A stretch of DNA of 7,545 nucleotides, taken from an uncultured bacterium (GTDB lineage: Bacteria > Patescibacteriota > Saccharimonadia > Saccharimonadales > Saccharimonadaceae). Both the position numbers and the translations under genes were made by a program. Below, in pieces: positions 1 to 5,627 of this stretch. The stretch covers positions 1 to 7,545 of the forward strand of contig CALHCA010000111.1 in assembly GCA_937930585.1 (NCBI GenBank), written 5' to 3'. Positions within the stretch are counted from its first letter, which is position 1; every line of letters starts with the position of its first letter. The notes beneath the pieces were generated by a model. The model searched no databases. It saw only the letters and a program-made list of their open reading frames with translations, and was not told where the DNA came from.

Positions 1-570
1 TAAACTTTTATATTCCAAAATTTCACGAGCAGCATCATTTTCGAAAGTATCATAAGCAATTATTTTTGCGCCAAAAGCTTTAAAAGCCTTCGCGGTTGTT
101 AAGCCAATATGACCCACCCCAATAATTCCAATGGTCATCGTATTAAGTTCGCGACCCATCAAATTATCCACCGAAAAGTTCTGATTTTTGGCACGCGAAA
201 GACAAAGTGGGATTTTTCTAATTGTTGCTAGCGCTAATGCAACGGCAAATTCAGCAATTGCACTTGGTGAATATTGTGGCACGTTCGAAATTTTAATACC
301 AAAACTTTTAGCTTTTTCAAGATCAATTCCGTCAAAACCAGCCGTTCGAACGGTAAAATAAGAAATTCCCATCTTCGAAAGAGTTTCCCAGACATCGTTG
401 AGCTCTTCACTTGAAGTATAAGACGAAACCGCATCAAAACCTTCGGCCAATTTTACGGTTTCAGCATTTAAATCTTTTGGAGTTGTAGCATATTCAATGC
501 CAAACTGCTCCGCGAATTTTTCGAAATATTGGATCTCATCTTTTCGTACACTATAAGCAATAATTTTCAT
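1..570 (-). CDS. D-lactate dehydrogenase-type D-2-hydroxyacid dehydrogenase, N-terminal part
   Basis: This frame is open from the ATG at 570 to the window edge (190 codons), so the C-terminal part is missing. It reads as an NAD-dependent D-2-hydroxyacid dehydrogenase, which reduces pyruvate or a related 2-keto acid in the cytoplasm. The catalytic-domain segment RTAGFDGIDL (about 75-84) and the hinge segment NVPQYSPSAIAEFAV (about 96-110) are typical of the D-lactate dehydrogenase branch. The Rossmann fold begins near residue 145, with the dinucleotide loop GVGHIG at 151-156 and an acidic residue, D174, after IAY, which favours NAD over NADP. The catalytic Arg, Glu and His of the family lie in the missing part. 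A likely role is fermentative NADH reoxidation, which is inferred. A consensus promoter sits right at the start codon with no Shine-Dalgarno, so the mRNA is probably leaderless. Family call is confident; D-lactate specificity less so. Confidence 0.88.
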   Translation of the reverse strand, partial: MKIIAYSVRKDEIQYFEKFAEQFGIEYATTPKDLNAETVKLAEGFDAVSSYTSSEELNDVWETLSKMGISYFTVRTAGFDGIDLEKAKSFGIKISNVPQYSPSAIAEFAVALALATIRKIPLCLSRAKNQNFSVDNLMGRELNTMTIGIIGVGHIGLTTAKAFKAFGAKIIAYDTFENDAAREILEYKSL

Positions 571-576
571 ACATCA

Positions 577-605
577 ATTATAATGCTTATACTTGTTTTT
601 TTCAA
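577..605 (-). promoter_or_regulatory. Sigma70-type promoter of the dehydrogenase gene, predicted leaderless
   Basis: On the minus strand, -35 TTGAAA (605-600) is followed by a 17-nt spacer and a perfect -10 TATAAT (582-577). Only 6 nt separate the -10 from the ATG at 570, so transcription should start at or within a base of the start codon. There is no purine-rich ribosome binding site between them. The -35 lies about 10 nt past the proS stop codon, so the gene is probably transcribed separately from proS. Confidence 0.75.
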
Positions 606-614
606 GAGCTGAGA

Positions 615-1865
615 TTATTTTACAAATTTTTCAAATAACTCTTCTCTTGAAAGCATTTCAACTTCACCATTTGCACGTGCTGCAACTTCGAATTTTCTGC
701 TTTCAAGCAAGCGATCAGAAATTGTCAACCGATATGGAATACCCATTAATTCAGCATCAGCAAATTTTTGGCCTGGGCGAAGATTGCGGTCGTCAAACAA
801 AACCTCAATTCCCTTTTTCGAAAATTCATTATAAATTTCTTCTGCTAATTCTTGTGATTTTTCACCAATTTGCACAAGGTAAATTTTTGCTGGAGCAATA
901 TTTTCTGGCCAAATTAAACCTTTTTCATCACTAAATTTTTCAGCAATAACACCCATCACGCGAGTGATTCCAATTCCATAAGAGCCCATCCAGGCAGATT
1001 TTCGTTCACCATTTTTATCGGTAAAATAAAGTCCCATTTCATTGGTCTTTTGTGTTCCAAAATTAAAAATATTTCCAACTTCCGCTGTTTTAACCTTTTC
1101 CAAGCCTTCTTTCGAATCAATCTCACCCTCTTCAATCGCTTGGTCTAAAATTTCTTCATTAAATGCCAAAGTTTTTTCACCATCGCGTTTCAAATAAACG
1201 TAGTCTTCACCAGCATCACAAATTGTTTGGAACTCATGACTGAATTTCGTAAATGCTCCACCGCTTGCGAATGTCACAAAAGTATCTTCGCCCAAACCAA
1301 GCCGTTCGAAAATTCGTTCATAGGCTTTCGAAACTTTGGCGTAATACGCTTCCAAGTCTTCTTTAGTTTCGTGAATTGAATACAAATCTTTCATCAAAAA
1401 TTCGCGACCACGCATAATTCCACTTTTCGCACGAAGCTCGTTTCGCATTTTATTTTGGAATTGAAAAACCGAAACTGGCAAATCTTTATAAGATTGAACA
1501 TGATTCTTAAGCATTTCAACAATTGGCTCCTCATGGCTCCAACCTAATCCAACCTCTGTCTTATCTTTTAGGCTGGTTTTAAACCAAACATCCACAACAT
1601 CATCATTCCAGCGAGTTGTGCGTTCCCAAATTTCACGGCGTTGAAGCGTTGTCATTAAAATCTCATTTGCGTCAATTTTTTCAAGCTCTTCACGCACAAT
1701 TTTTTTAATGTTTTCTAGCACCTTAAAACCAAGTGGTAAGTAGTCGTAAGCGCCAGCCATTTCTTTATGAACAAATCCAGCTTTAATCAAAAGTTGCGCG
1801 TTCTTAGCTTCTTCACCAGATGGAACCGTTTTACTTGTTTTTGTATATAATTTTGATAATCGCAT
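615..1865 (-). CDS. proS: Prolyl-tRNA synthetase, short form without editing domain
   Basis: Class II aminoacyl-tRNA synthetase charging tRNA-Pro with proline in the cytoplasm. At 416 residues it is far shorter than the usual bacterial form (about 570). Motif 2 is at about 137-165 (QNKMRNELR then MRGREFLMKDLYSIH). Motif 3 is at about 291-303 (AWMGSYGIGITRV). The anticodon-binding domain fills about 325-416 (FDDRNLRPGQKFADAELMGI). Between motifs 2 and 3 there is only about 125 residues, so the roughly 180-residue INS editing domain that clears Ala-tRNA-Pro is absent, as in the known short bacterial and mitochondrial forms. Two oddities: motif 1 reads ILMTTLQRREIW (69-80) without its near-invariant proline, and the proline-binding THE motif reads SHE (110-112). 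The start is supported by GGAG (1874-1871), 5 nt before the ATG. A hairpin with a U-tract lies immediately upstream. Confidence 0.96.
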   Translation of the reverse strand: MRLSKLYTKTSKTVPSGEEAKNAQLLIKAGFVHKEMAGAYDYLPLGFKVLENIKKIVREELEKIDANEILMTTLQRREIWERTTRWNDDVVDVWFKTSLKDKTEVGLGWSHEEPIVEMLKNHVQSYKDLPVSVFQFQNKMRNELRAKSGIMRGREFLMKDLYSIHETKEDLEAYYAKVSKAYERIFERLGLGEDTFVTFASGGAFTKFSHEFQTICDAGEDYVYLKRDGEKTLAFNEEILDQAIEEGEIDSKEGLEKVKTAEVGNIFNFGTQKTNEMGLYFTDKNGERKSAWMGSYGIGITRVMGVIAEKFSDEKGLIWPENIAPAKIYLVQIGEKSQELAEEIYNEFSKKGIEVLFDDRNLRPGQKFADAELMGIPYRLTISDRLLESRKFEVAARANGEVEMLSREELFEKFVK

Positions 1866-1880
1866 AAAATCTCCTTTTCG

Positions 1881-1917
1881 AAAAATAAAACTCGGCTGAA
1901 TTGGCCAACCGAGCTTT
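1881..1917 (-). terminator. Intrinsic terminator or attenuator between greA and proS
   Basis: On the minus strand a 12-bp stem forms between AAAGCUCGGUUG (1917-1906) and CAGCCGAGUUUU (1898-1887), with two G-U wobbles and a 7-nt loop GCCAAUU. It is followed by UUUUAUUUUU running to 1881. It begins 5 nt after the greA stop codon. Only about 15 nt separate its U-tract from the proS start, enough for the Shine-Dalgarno but not a promoter. It therefore either ends greA messages partially or acts as an attenuator controlling read-through into proS. Confidence 0.8.
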
Positions 1918-1922
1918 AAAAA

Positions 1923-2384
1923 TTAGTTAATTTCTGTAATTTCGTATTTGATTACACCTTTTGGCGTCGTAATATCTACTTCTTCGCCGAGCTTTTTGCC
2001 CATAATCCGTTGACCGATTGGTGATTCATTCGAAATCTTACCCTCAAGGGGGTTTGCCTCAACCGCACCAACCATTGTATATTTTACCTCTTTACCATTT
2101 TCTAGGTTTTTTAAACTAACTTGATTACCAAGAGATACAACGCCCTTTTCACCACCGCCAATAATTACAGCATTTTGCAAAATATTTTCAATTTCCATAA
2201 TTCGTGATTCTGCTAAAGCTTGTTTTTTGCGAGCGGCATCATATTCTGAATTTTCACGCAAATCACCAAAATCACGTGCAGTAGCAACTTCTTCTGAAAT
2301 TTCTTTACGTTGCGAAATCAAAAGCTCTAGTTCAGCTTCGAGTTCTTTTTTTCCTATTTTTGTAATATTAAATTCTTGTTTCAT
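1923..2384 (-). CDS. greA: Transcription elongation factor GreA
   Basis: GreA inserts its coiled coil into the RNA polymerase secondary channel and stimulates cleavage of backtracked transcripts. At 153 residues it has the normal family length. The N-terminal two-helix coiled coil spans about 8-75. Its acidic tip is GDLRENSEYDAARKKQ, with D41 and E44 at the positions needed for cleavage activity. The C-terminal FKBP-like domain spans about 80-153 and includes NQVSLKN, the SPIGQRIMGKKLGE turn and a terminal IKYEITEI strand. The gene has its own strong promoter at 2415-2443. Its ribosome binding site AGAGGA (2400-2395) is about 10 nt before the ATG, slightly further than usual. A terminator-like hairpin follows directly. 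No key residue is missing. Confidence 0.97.
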   Translation of the reverse strand: MKQEFNITKIGKKELEAELELLISQRKEISEEVATARDFGDLRENSEYDAARKKQALAESRIMEIENILQNAVIIGGGEKGVVSLGNQVSLKNLENGKEVKYTMVGAVEANPLEGKISNESPIGQRIMGKKLGEEVDITTPKGVIKYEITEIN

Positions 2385-2414
2385 AAAATAAAAATCCTCT
2401 AAATAAGTCTTATA

Positions 2415-2443
2415 ATTATATCAAAGTTTTCAATTTAAGTCAA
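2415..2443 (-). promoter_or_regulatory. Sigma70 extended -10 promoter of greA
   Basis: On the minus strand, -35 TTGACT (2443-2438), a 17-nt spacer ending in TGA, then a perfect -10 TATAAT (2420-2415). Predicted transcription start is near 2408, giving a leader of about 23 nt that includes AGAGGA. The -35 begins only 3 nt after the stop of the upstream CPBP gene, and no terminator is visible between them, so read-through from the frr operon is also possible. Confidence 0.8.
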
Positions 2444-2445
2444 CG

Positions 2446-3252
2446 CTAAGCTTGAAAGAATTGAATGGTTTGCAAAACATAAAGCAGAAAGAAAGCAATC
2501 CCATTTTTAATCATATGAATCACAACCCCCGACCAAATTGTTTGTGTCCATTTTTCGCGAATAAAGCACACTACAACGCTCATCACAAACACCGTTATAC
2601 CAACATTCATTTGAAAATGCACGAATCCAAAAAGTAAACTTGTTATAAAAATTGCTAGTGGAACATTCACTTTTCGAAGTTGGCCATAAATTATTCCATG
2701 AAAGATTAGCTCTTCAAAGACCGGCGTAATTACAACTACCGAAATAAAAGCTAGCAAAAATTGCCAAGAATGAATCATTCCACTACGTTGAAAAACTAAA
2801 TCTTGAACTTGCAATTTATCAAAATTAAGAATATTCGGTAAAAATTCTAATAAAACGCCAGAAATAATCATCGAGGCCAAAAAGCCCAAAATCGCCAAAC
2901 CTAAATCTTGCCAAGTAATCACGCCATTTAAAGCGATATCATCTTTCGAAATCTTCTGTTTGAAAAGTTTGGTCGGAATAAAATATACCATCGCAAGCAT
3001 TAATCCAAGAAATAATGCTGAATAAATAGTAGTAGTAATCGTGTTTGAAGCCGCACTTTGATAGCCTACATCATTATTCCAAAAAATCAAAGCGAGAGAA
3101 AGCCGAATTATTACAGCCGCAAAATAACTTGCCGCAAAATATGACAAAATTGGAAAAATTATCCAAAAAATAATTTTTAAAGGCTTTTTTGAAAGCATTT
3201 CTTCATTCTTTTTTTGAAGTTTTAAAAATATATTTTTAAATTTATTCTTCAT
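2446..3252 (-). CDS. CPBP-family intramembrane metalloprotease (Rce1/Abi type)
   Basis: A 268-residue polytopic membrane protein. After a short lysine-rich cytoplasmic start (1-25), hydrophobic segments lie at about 27-50, 72-92, 116-138, 164-180, 197-213, 216-231 and 240-261. The three CPBP active-site motifs are present in order: EELIFHG (EE at 180-181), FGFVHF (H212) and HMIKN (H246, N250). These glutamates and histidines are those expected to build the metal and water site of Rce1-like proteases. One deviation is visible: the usual Arg of EExxFRG is His185 here. The substrate is unknown; bacterial relatives act in peptide maturation, bacteriocin immunity or protein sorting. The start lies 2 nt after the rseP stop, and its ribosome binding site AGAGG sits inside the end of rseP, so translation is likely coupled to that second membrane protease. 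Confidence 0.9.
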   Translation of the reverse strand: MKNKFKNIFLKLQKKNEEMLSKKPLKIIFWIIFPILSYFAASYFAAVIIRLSLALIFWNNDVGYQSAASNTITTTIYSALFLGLMLAMVYFIPTKLFKQKISKDDIALNGVITWQDLGLAILGFLASMIISGVLLEFLPNILNFDKLQVQDLVFQRSGMIHSWQFLLAFISVVVITPVFEELIFHGIIYGQLRKVNVPLAIFITSLLFGFVHFQMNVGITVFVMSVVVCFIREKWTQTIWSGVVIHMIKNGIAFFLLYVLQTIQFFQA

Positions 3253-3254
3253 TT

Positions 3255-4433
3255 TTAACCTCTAAAAATCTTTGTAAAATCTAAAAAAATAATCAAAAGC
3301 GAAAGACCCATTAAAAACATAAAACTCCAGCCGTTAATATTTTCTTCGGTCTCTTTTGAGAGTGGCTTTCTGAGCAAAATTCGAAAAATGAAAGTCATTA
3401 GCCAACGACCGCCATCAAGCGCAGGAATTGGTAAAACATTCATACATGCCAAACTAATTGAGATAATCGCGGTCAGCATTAAGATCATATCAGGACCCAT
3501 TGAAATAATGTTTGGAAAGATCCCACCAATCACTAAAATCGGCCCAGAAACGCTTTCACTCGCTTTCGAAAGTTGAGAATTTGCTTTCTGCTGCGATTGC
3601 TGATTCGGAATTATTTTTTCAAAAACCCCGCCAAAAAAGTTCATAAAGAGTTCACCAACACCTTTAAAGGTCTCACCCGTAAATTGAATTGTTGTGCCAA
3701 GCCCAACAATCGGTGCACTCCAAGTTGCATGAATTTTTTGTATTCCATCAGTTAAAAATGCGCCCAAAAAACCATTCTTATTATTTTTGTTTAATTTAAT
3801 ATCTTTTGAAAAAAATTGATTGCCACGCTGAATTTTTAAATTCACACTTTTGTCAGCATTGCTACGCAAATCTTCTTTAACGGTGGCTGAACTATCAACT
3901 TTTTTACCATTAAATTCCAAAATTATGTCTTTTTTTTGCAAACCAGCTTTTTGTGCGGGCGAATCATTTGAAATTTGCGAAACCTGCACGCCACCACCAG
4001 AAATTCGAGCATCAGAGCTCAAATAAAACTGATTCGAAATTAATTTTGGCATTCCGAAAATTGACAGGATCGTAAAAATAACAAAAGCAACCAACCAATT
4101 CATTGCAACACCAGCAAATAAAATTTGAGTTTTTGCCCAAAAACTTGCTGCACCATAATCACCTTTTTTAGAATCTGAATCGTGCTCACCTTTCAACCGA
4201 ACAAAACCGCCCAGTGGAATCGCACCGATCGAAATTTTTGTGCTTTTTGGTAGAATTTTGTTAGTTTTTGTTCTAAAACTTTTAATTCTTGGCGGAAAAC
4301 CGATTGCGTACTCTTTAAGTTTTACACCGTTTTTTTTAGCTGCAAGCGCGTGGCCAAGCTCATGAACTGCAACCAAAAAAGTTAGCGAAATTAAACCAAT
4401 AATTATTCCAAAAATTAAATTCAAAATCTCCAT
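3255..4433 (-). CDS. rseP: RseP/RasP-type site-2 zinc metalloprotease
   Basis: Membrane-embedded M50-family protease of 392 residues that cuts transmembrane segments of substrates such as anti-sigma factors or leftover signal peptides. The first transmembrane helix carries the zinc motif HELGH (24-28), followed by the family segment IGAIPLGGFVRLKGE (69-83). A second hydrophobic helix spans about 103-127. A single PDZ domain covers about 148-215 (SPAQKAGLQKKDIILEFNG); the E. coli enzyme has two. The third metal ligand lies in NVLPIPALDGG (332-342, D340). A last helix ends near 386. It is the middle gene of frr-rseP-CPBP. The start is supported by AAAGGG about 4 nt before the ATG. An interrupted inverted repeat lies between frr and this gene. 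Targets are unknown; no anti-sigma factor is visible here. Confidence 0.95.
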   Translation of the reverse strand: MEILNLIFGIIIGLISLTFLVAVHELGHALAAKKNGVKLKEYAIGFPPRIKSFRTKTNKILPKSTKISIGAIPLGGFVRLKGEHDSDSKKGDYGAASFWAKTQILFAGVAMNWLVAFVIFTILSIFGMPKLISNQFYLSSDARISGGGVQVSQISNDSPAQKAGLQKKDIILEFNGKKVDSSATVKEDLRSNADKSVNLKIQRGNQFFSKDIKLNKNNKNGFLGAFLTDGIQKIHATWSAPIVGLGTTIQFTGETFKGVGELFMNFFGGVFEKIIPNQQSQQKANSQLSKASESVSGPILVIGGIFPNIISMGPDMILMLTAIISISLACMNVLPIPALDGGRWLMTFIFRILLRKPLSKETEENINGWSFMFLMGLSLLIIFLDFTKIFRG

Positions 4434-4462
4434 TCTACCCTTTCGAAATTCCTTAAACTACC

Positions 4463-4494
4463 TTTTGCCGGCACAACTTTGTGTGCTAGCAAAA
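4463..4494. repeat. Interrupted inverted repeat in the frr-rseP gap
   Basis: Plus strand: TTTTGC-CG-GCACA, loop ACTTTG, TGTGC-TA-GCAAAA. Two 13-nt arms pair except for a central CG/TA mismatch. Each arm thereby contains a hexamer palindrome, GCCGGC or GCTAGC. On the minus (operon) strand the 3' arm ends in A residues with no U-tract, so it does not look like a terminator. It could be an RNA processing or stability structure that separates frr and rseP expression. Function is inferred only. Confidence 0.5.
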
Positions 4495-4500
4495 AATAAT

Positions 4501-5055
4501 TTAAATTGTGAGAATTTCTTTCTCTTTTTCTTTAAAAATTACATCAATTTGTGTGCTAAAATCTTTAATTTCAGCGTCAATTTCTTTTTCAATTCGCTTC
4601 AAATCGTCTTCAGTTAAAACTTTTTCATCTTTAAGTTTCTTGGCGTGTTTTAAAGCATCTTGGCGAATATTTCGAAGCGTAATTTTTGCGCCTTCAACTT
4701 TTTCTGAAGTTTGTTTTACGATTTGCTTACGGCGTTCCTCTGTTAGCGGTGGAACTGGCACACGAACAACGCGGCCGTCATCACTCGGGTTGAACCCAAG
4801 GCTTTGATCGTTGCGAATCGCAGCCGAAATTGCTGAAATATTATTCGCATCAAATGGTGTAATTAAAATCATCCCTGCTTCTGGTGCAGTCATATTCGAA
4901 ACTTGATTTAATGGCATTTTTGTGCCATAAACTTCAACCATAACACTGTCAAGCATTGAAGGATGCGCTCGACCCGTTCGAACCTTCTTCATTTCACCCT
5001 TAAAATGCTCAACGGCTTCAGTCATTTTTAATTTAAATTCATCTGTATCAAACAT
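4501..5055 (-). CDS. frr: Ribosome recycling factor
   Basis: Cytoplasmic factor that, with EF-G, splits the post-termination ribosome. Length (184) is standard. Domain I is the three-helix bundle formed by residues about 1-30 and 104-184; domain II is the small beta domain at about 31-103. Family signatures are KVRTGRAHPSML (24-35), GFNPSDDGRVVRVPVPPLTEERRK (start at 87) and the helix VEGAKITLRNIRQDALK, where R128 and R131 match the conserved arginine patch. It leads the frr-rseP-CPBP operon. Its -10 box ends 6 nt before the ATG, and the GGAG present is only 2 nt from the ATG, too close to serve as a ribosome binding site, so the message is probably leaderless. The first gene of the plus-strand pair is transcribed divergently from the adjoining promoter. 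Confidence 0.97.
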   Translation of the reverse strand: MFDTDEFKLKMTEAVEHFKGEMKKVRTGRAHPSMLDSVMVEVYGTKMPLNQVSNMTAPEAGMILITPFDANNISAISAAIRNDQSLGFNPSDDGRVVRVPVPPLTEERRKQIVKQTSEKVEGAKITLRNIRQDALKHAKKLKDEKVLTEDDLKRIEKEIDAEIKDFSTQIDVIFKEKEKEILTI

Positions 5056-5061
5056 AGCTCC

Positions 5062-5091
5062 ATTATATCATACATTATCATTATTATTCAA
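5062..5091 (-). promoter_or_regulatory. Promoter of the frr-rseP-CPBP operon, predicted leaderless
   Basis: On the minus strand, -35 TTGAAT (5091-5086), an 18-nt spacer ending in TGA (extended -10), then a perfect TATAAT (5067-5062). Six nt remain before the ATG at 5055, which places the expected start site on the start codon. Its -35 is separated by a single base (5092) from the -35 of the divergent promoter at 5093. Confidence 0.75.
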
Positions 5092-5092
5092 A

Positions 5093-5121
5093 TTGACTTT
5101 TAAGAGTTTTTATGCTATAAT
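5093..5121 (+). promoter_or_regulatory. Sigma70 extended -10 promoter of the first plus-strand gene
   Basis: -35 TTGACT (5093-5098), a 17-nt spacer ending in TGC, and -10 TATAAT (5116-5121). The predicted start is near 5128. It lies back to back with the frr promoter, so two polymerases could not easily occupy both at once. Confidence 0.8.
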
Positions 5122-5129
5122 ATTGGTTA

Positions 5130-5166
5130 TAGCTTTTTAGAAAGCTAAAAAATCAAAAAGGAGGTG
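5130..5166 (+). promoter_or_regulatory. 5' leader hairpin and strong Shine-Dalgarno
   Basis: TAGCTTT (5130-5136), loop TTAG, AAAGCTA (5141-5147) form a perfect 7-bp stem within about two bases of the predicted transcript start. Such a 5'-terminal hairpin can protect mRNA from decay (inferred). It is followed by AAAGGAGGTG ending at 5166, a full match to the usual 16S 3' end, 5 nt before the ATG at 5172. High expression is plausible. Confidence 0.6.
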
Positions 5167-5171
5167 CCAGA

Positions 5172-5531
5172 ATGGCACTAGTATCAATTAAGCTTAACAA
5201 ATTTACATTCAAGGATAGTCATCCGCATATTAAAGGGTTCATTCTTCCTCATAATCCAGCTGAAGAAAAAACATCTCGCAAGATTATTCAAAAATTCCTT
5301 AAGAAGCACGTAAAAAATGGAGATAAGCTCCTCGTTTTTGCCGACCAAGAAAAGGATAAACTCGGGAATTTAGTTATTTTGCAACAAGAGTGTGATAGAG
5401 CAAATATTGAGCTAACTATATCACTTTATTGCGAAAACACGAATTCTGAAGATAAGGAATCTGACTCACATTTCTTCAGAGAAGTTGATATAAGTTTAAG
5501 CCAAGAGCTATACGGAATGAAGGTTTGGTAA
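5172..5531 (+). CDS. Uncharacterised 119-residue protein A (possible tandem paralogue)
   Basis: I do not recognise a family. It is a soluble, charged protein with no signal peptide or membrane segment. The predicted order is strand VSIKL (4-8), strand KGFIL (21-25), helix EEKTSRKIIQKFLKKHV (31-47), strand KLLVFAD (52-58), helix NLVILQQECDRAN (66-78), strand IELTISLY (79-86), an acidic linker (about 88-99), strand REVDISL (103-109). This suggests a small alpha/beta fold. The segment LVFADQEKDK to ELTISLY aligns without gaps to the C-terminal part of the next plus-strand gene, sharing K, D, I, L, C, R, I and L at matching positions (8 of 33). The start is fixed by a perfect Shine-Dalgarno. It has its own promoter and terminator, so it is monocistronic, and it contains no TTCGAA, unlike most neighbours. 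It is certainly a gene by its signals; its function is unknown. Confidence 0.85.
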   Translation: MALVSIKLNKFTFKDSHPHIKGFILPHNPAEEKTSRKIIQKFLKKHVKNGDKLLVFADQEKDKLGNLVILQQECDRANIELTISLYCENTNSEDKESDSHFFREVDISLSQELYGMKVW

Positions 5532-5546
5532 GTAGTACATTCCCCA

Positions 5547-5574
5547 CCCCGCAACGAACTGCGGGGATTTTCTT
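5547..5574 (+). terminator. Intrinsic terminator of protein A gene
   Basis: CCCCGCA (5547-5553), loop ACGAAC, TGCGGGG (5560-5566): a perfect 7-bp G+C-rich stem, then ATTTTCTT. It stands out against the A+T-rich surroundings. It begins 15 nt after the stop codon at 5529-5531. Confidence 0.9.
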
Positions 5575-5601
5575 GACTAAAATTATAGAAAATGTTAAAA
5601 T
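5573..5601 (+). promoter_or_regulatory. Sigma70 extended -10 promoter of the second plus-strand gene
   Basis: -35 TTGACT (5573-5578), a 17-nt spacer ending in TGT, and -10 TAAAAT (5596-5601). Predicted start is near 5608. The first two bases of the -35 are the last two T's of the preceding terminator tail. The ribosome binding site GGAGGTG (5617-5623) lies 4 nt before the ATG at 5628. The design (-35 sequence, spacer, TGn) is the same as for the first plus-strand gene. Confidence 0.78.
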
Positions 5602-5627
5602 ATTAAAACTAAAAATGGAGGTGGCAA

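Noticed and set aside
234..437. Minus-strand reading frame of 67 codons
   Set aside because: It lies in another frame inside the dehydrogenase gene, whose own frame shows clear family motifs.
585..615. Terminator at the end of proS
   Set aside because: CTTG, seven A's, CAAG gives only a 4-bp stem without a G+C-rich core or U-tract; the region is better explained as the next promoter.
593..934. Plus-strand reading frame of 113 codons
   Set aside because: It is antisense to proS, has no ribosome binding site, and its translation is low-complexity Phe/Leu/His-rich, as expected from the complement of the gene.
1866..1922. T-box riboswitch controlling proS
   Set aside because: The leader is under 60 nt and has no specifier loop or T-box sequence; only the terminator hairpin is present.
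3388..3755. Two plus-strand frames antisense to rseP
   Set aside because: They mirror the conserved rseP coding sequence, and neither has a promoter or ribosome binding site.
4463..4494. Intrinsic terminator of frr
   Set aside because: On the minus strand the stem is followed by A residues and a purine-rich stretch, not U's.
4508..4807. Plus-strand reading frame of 99 codons
   Set aside because: It is a Ser/Phe-rich antisense shadow of frr without initiation signals.
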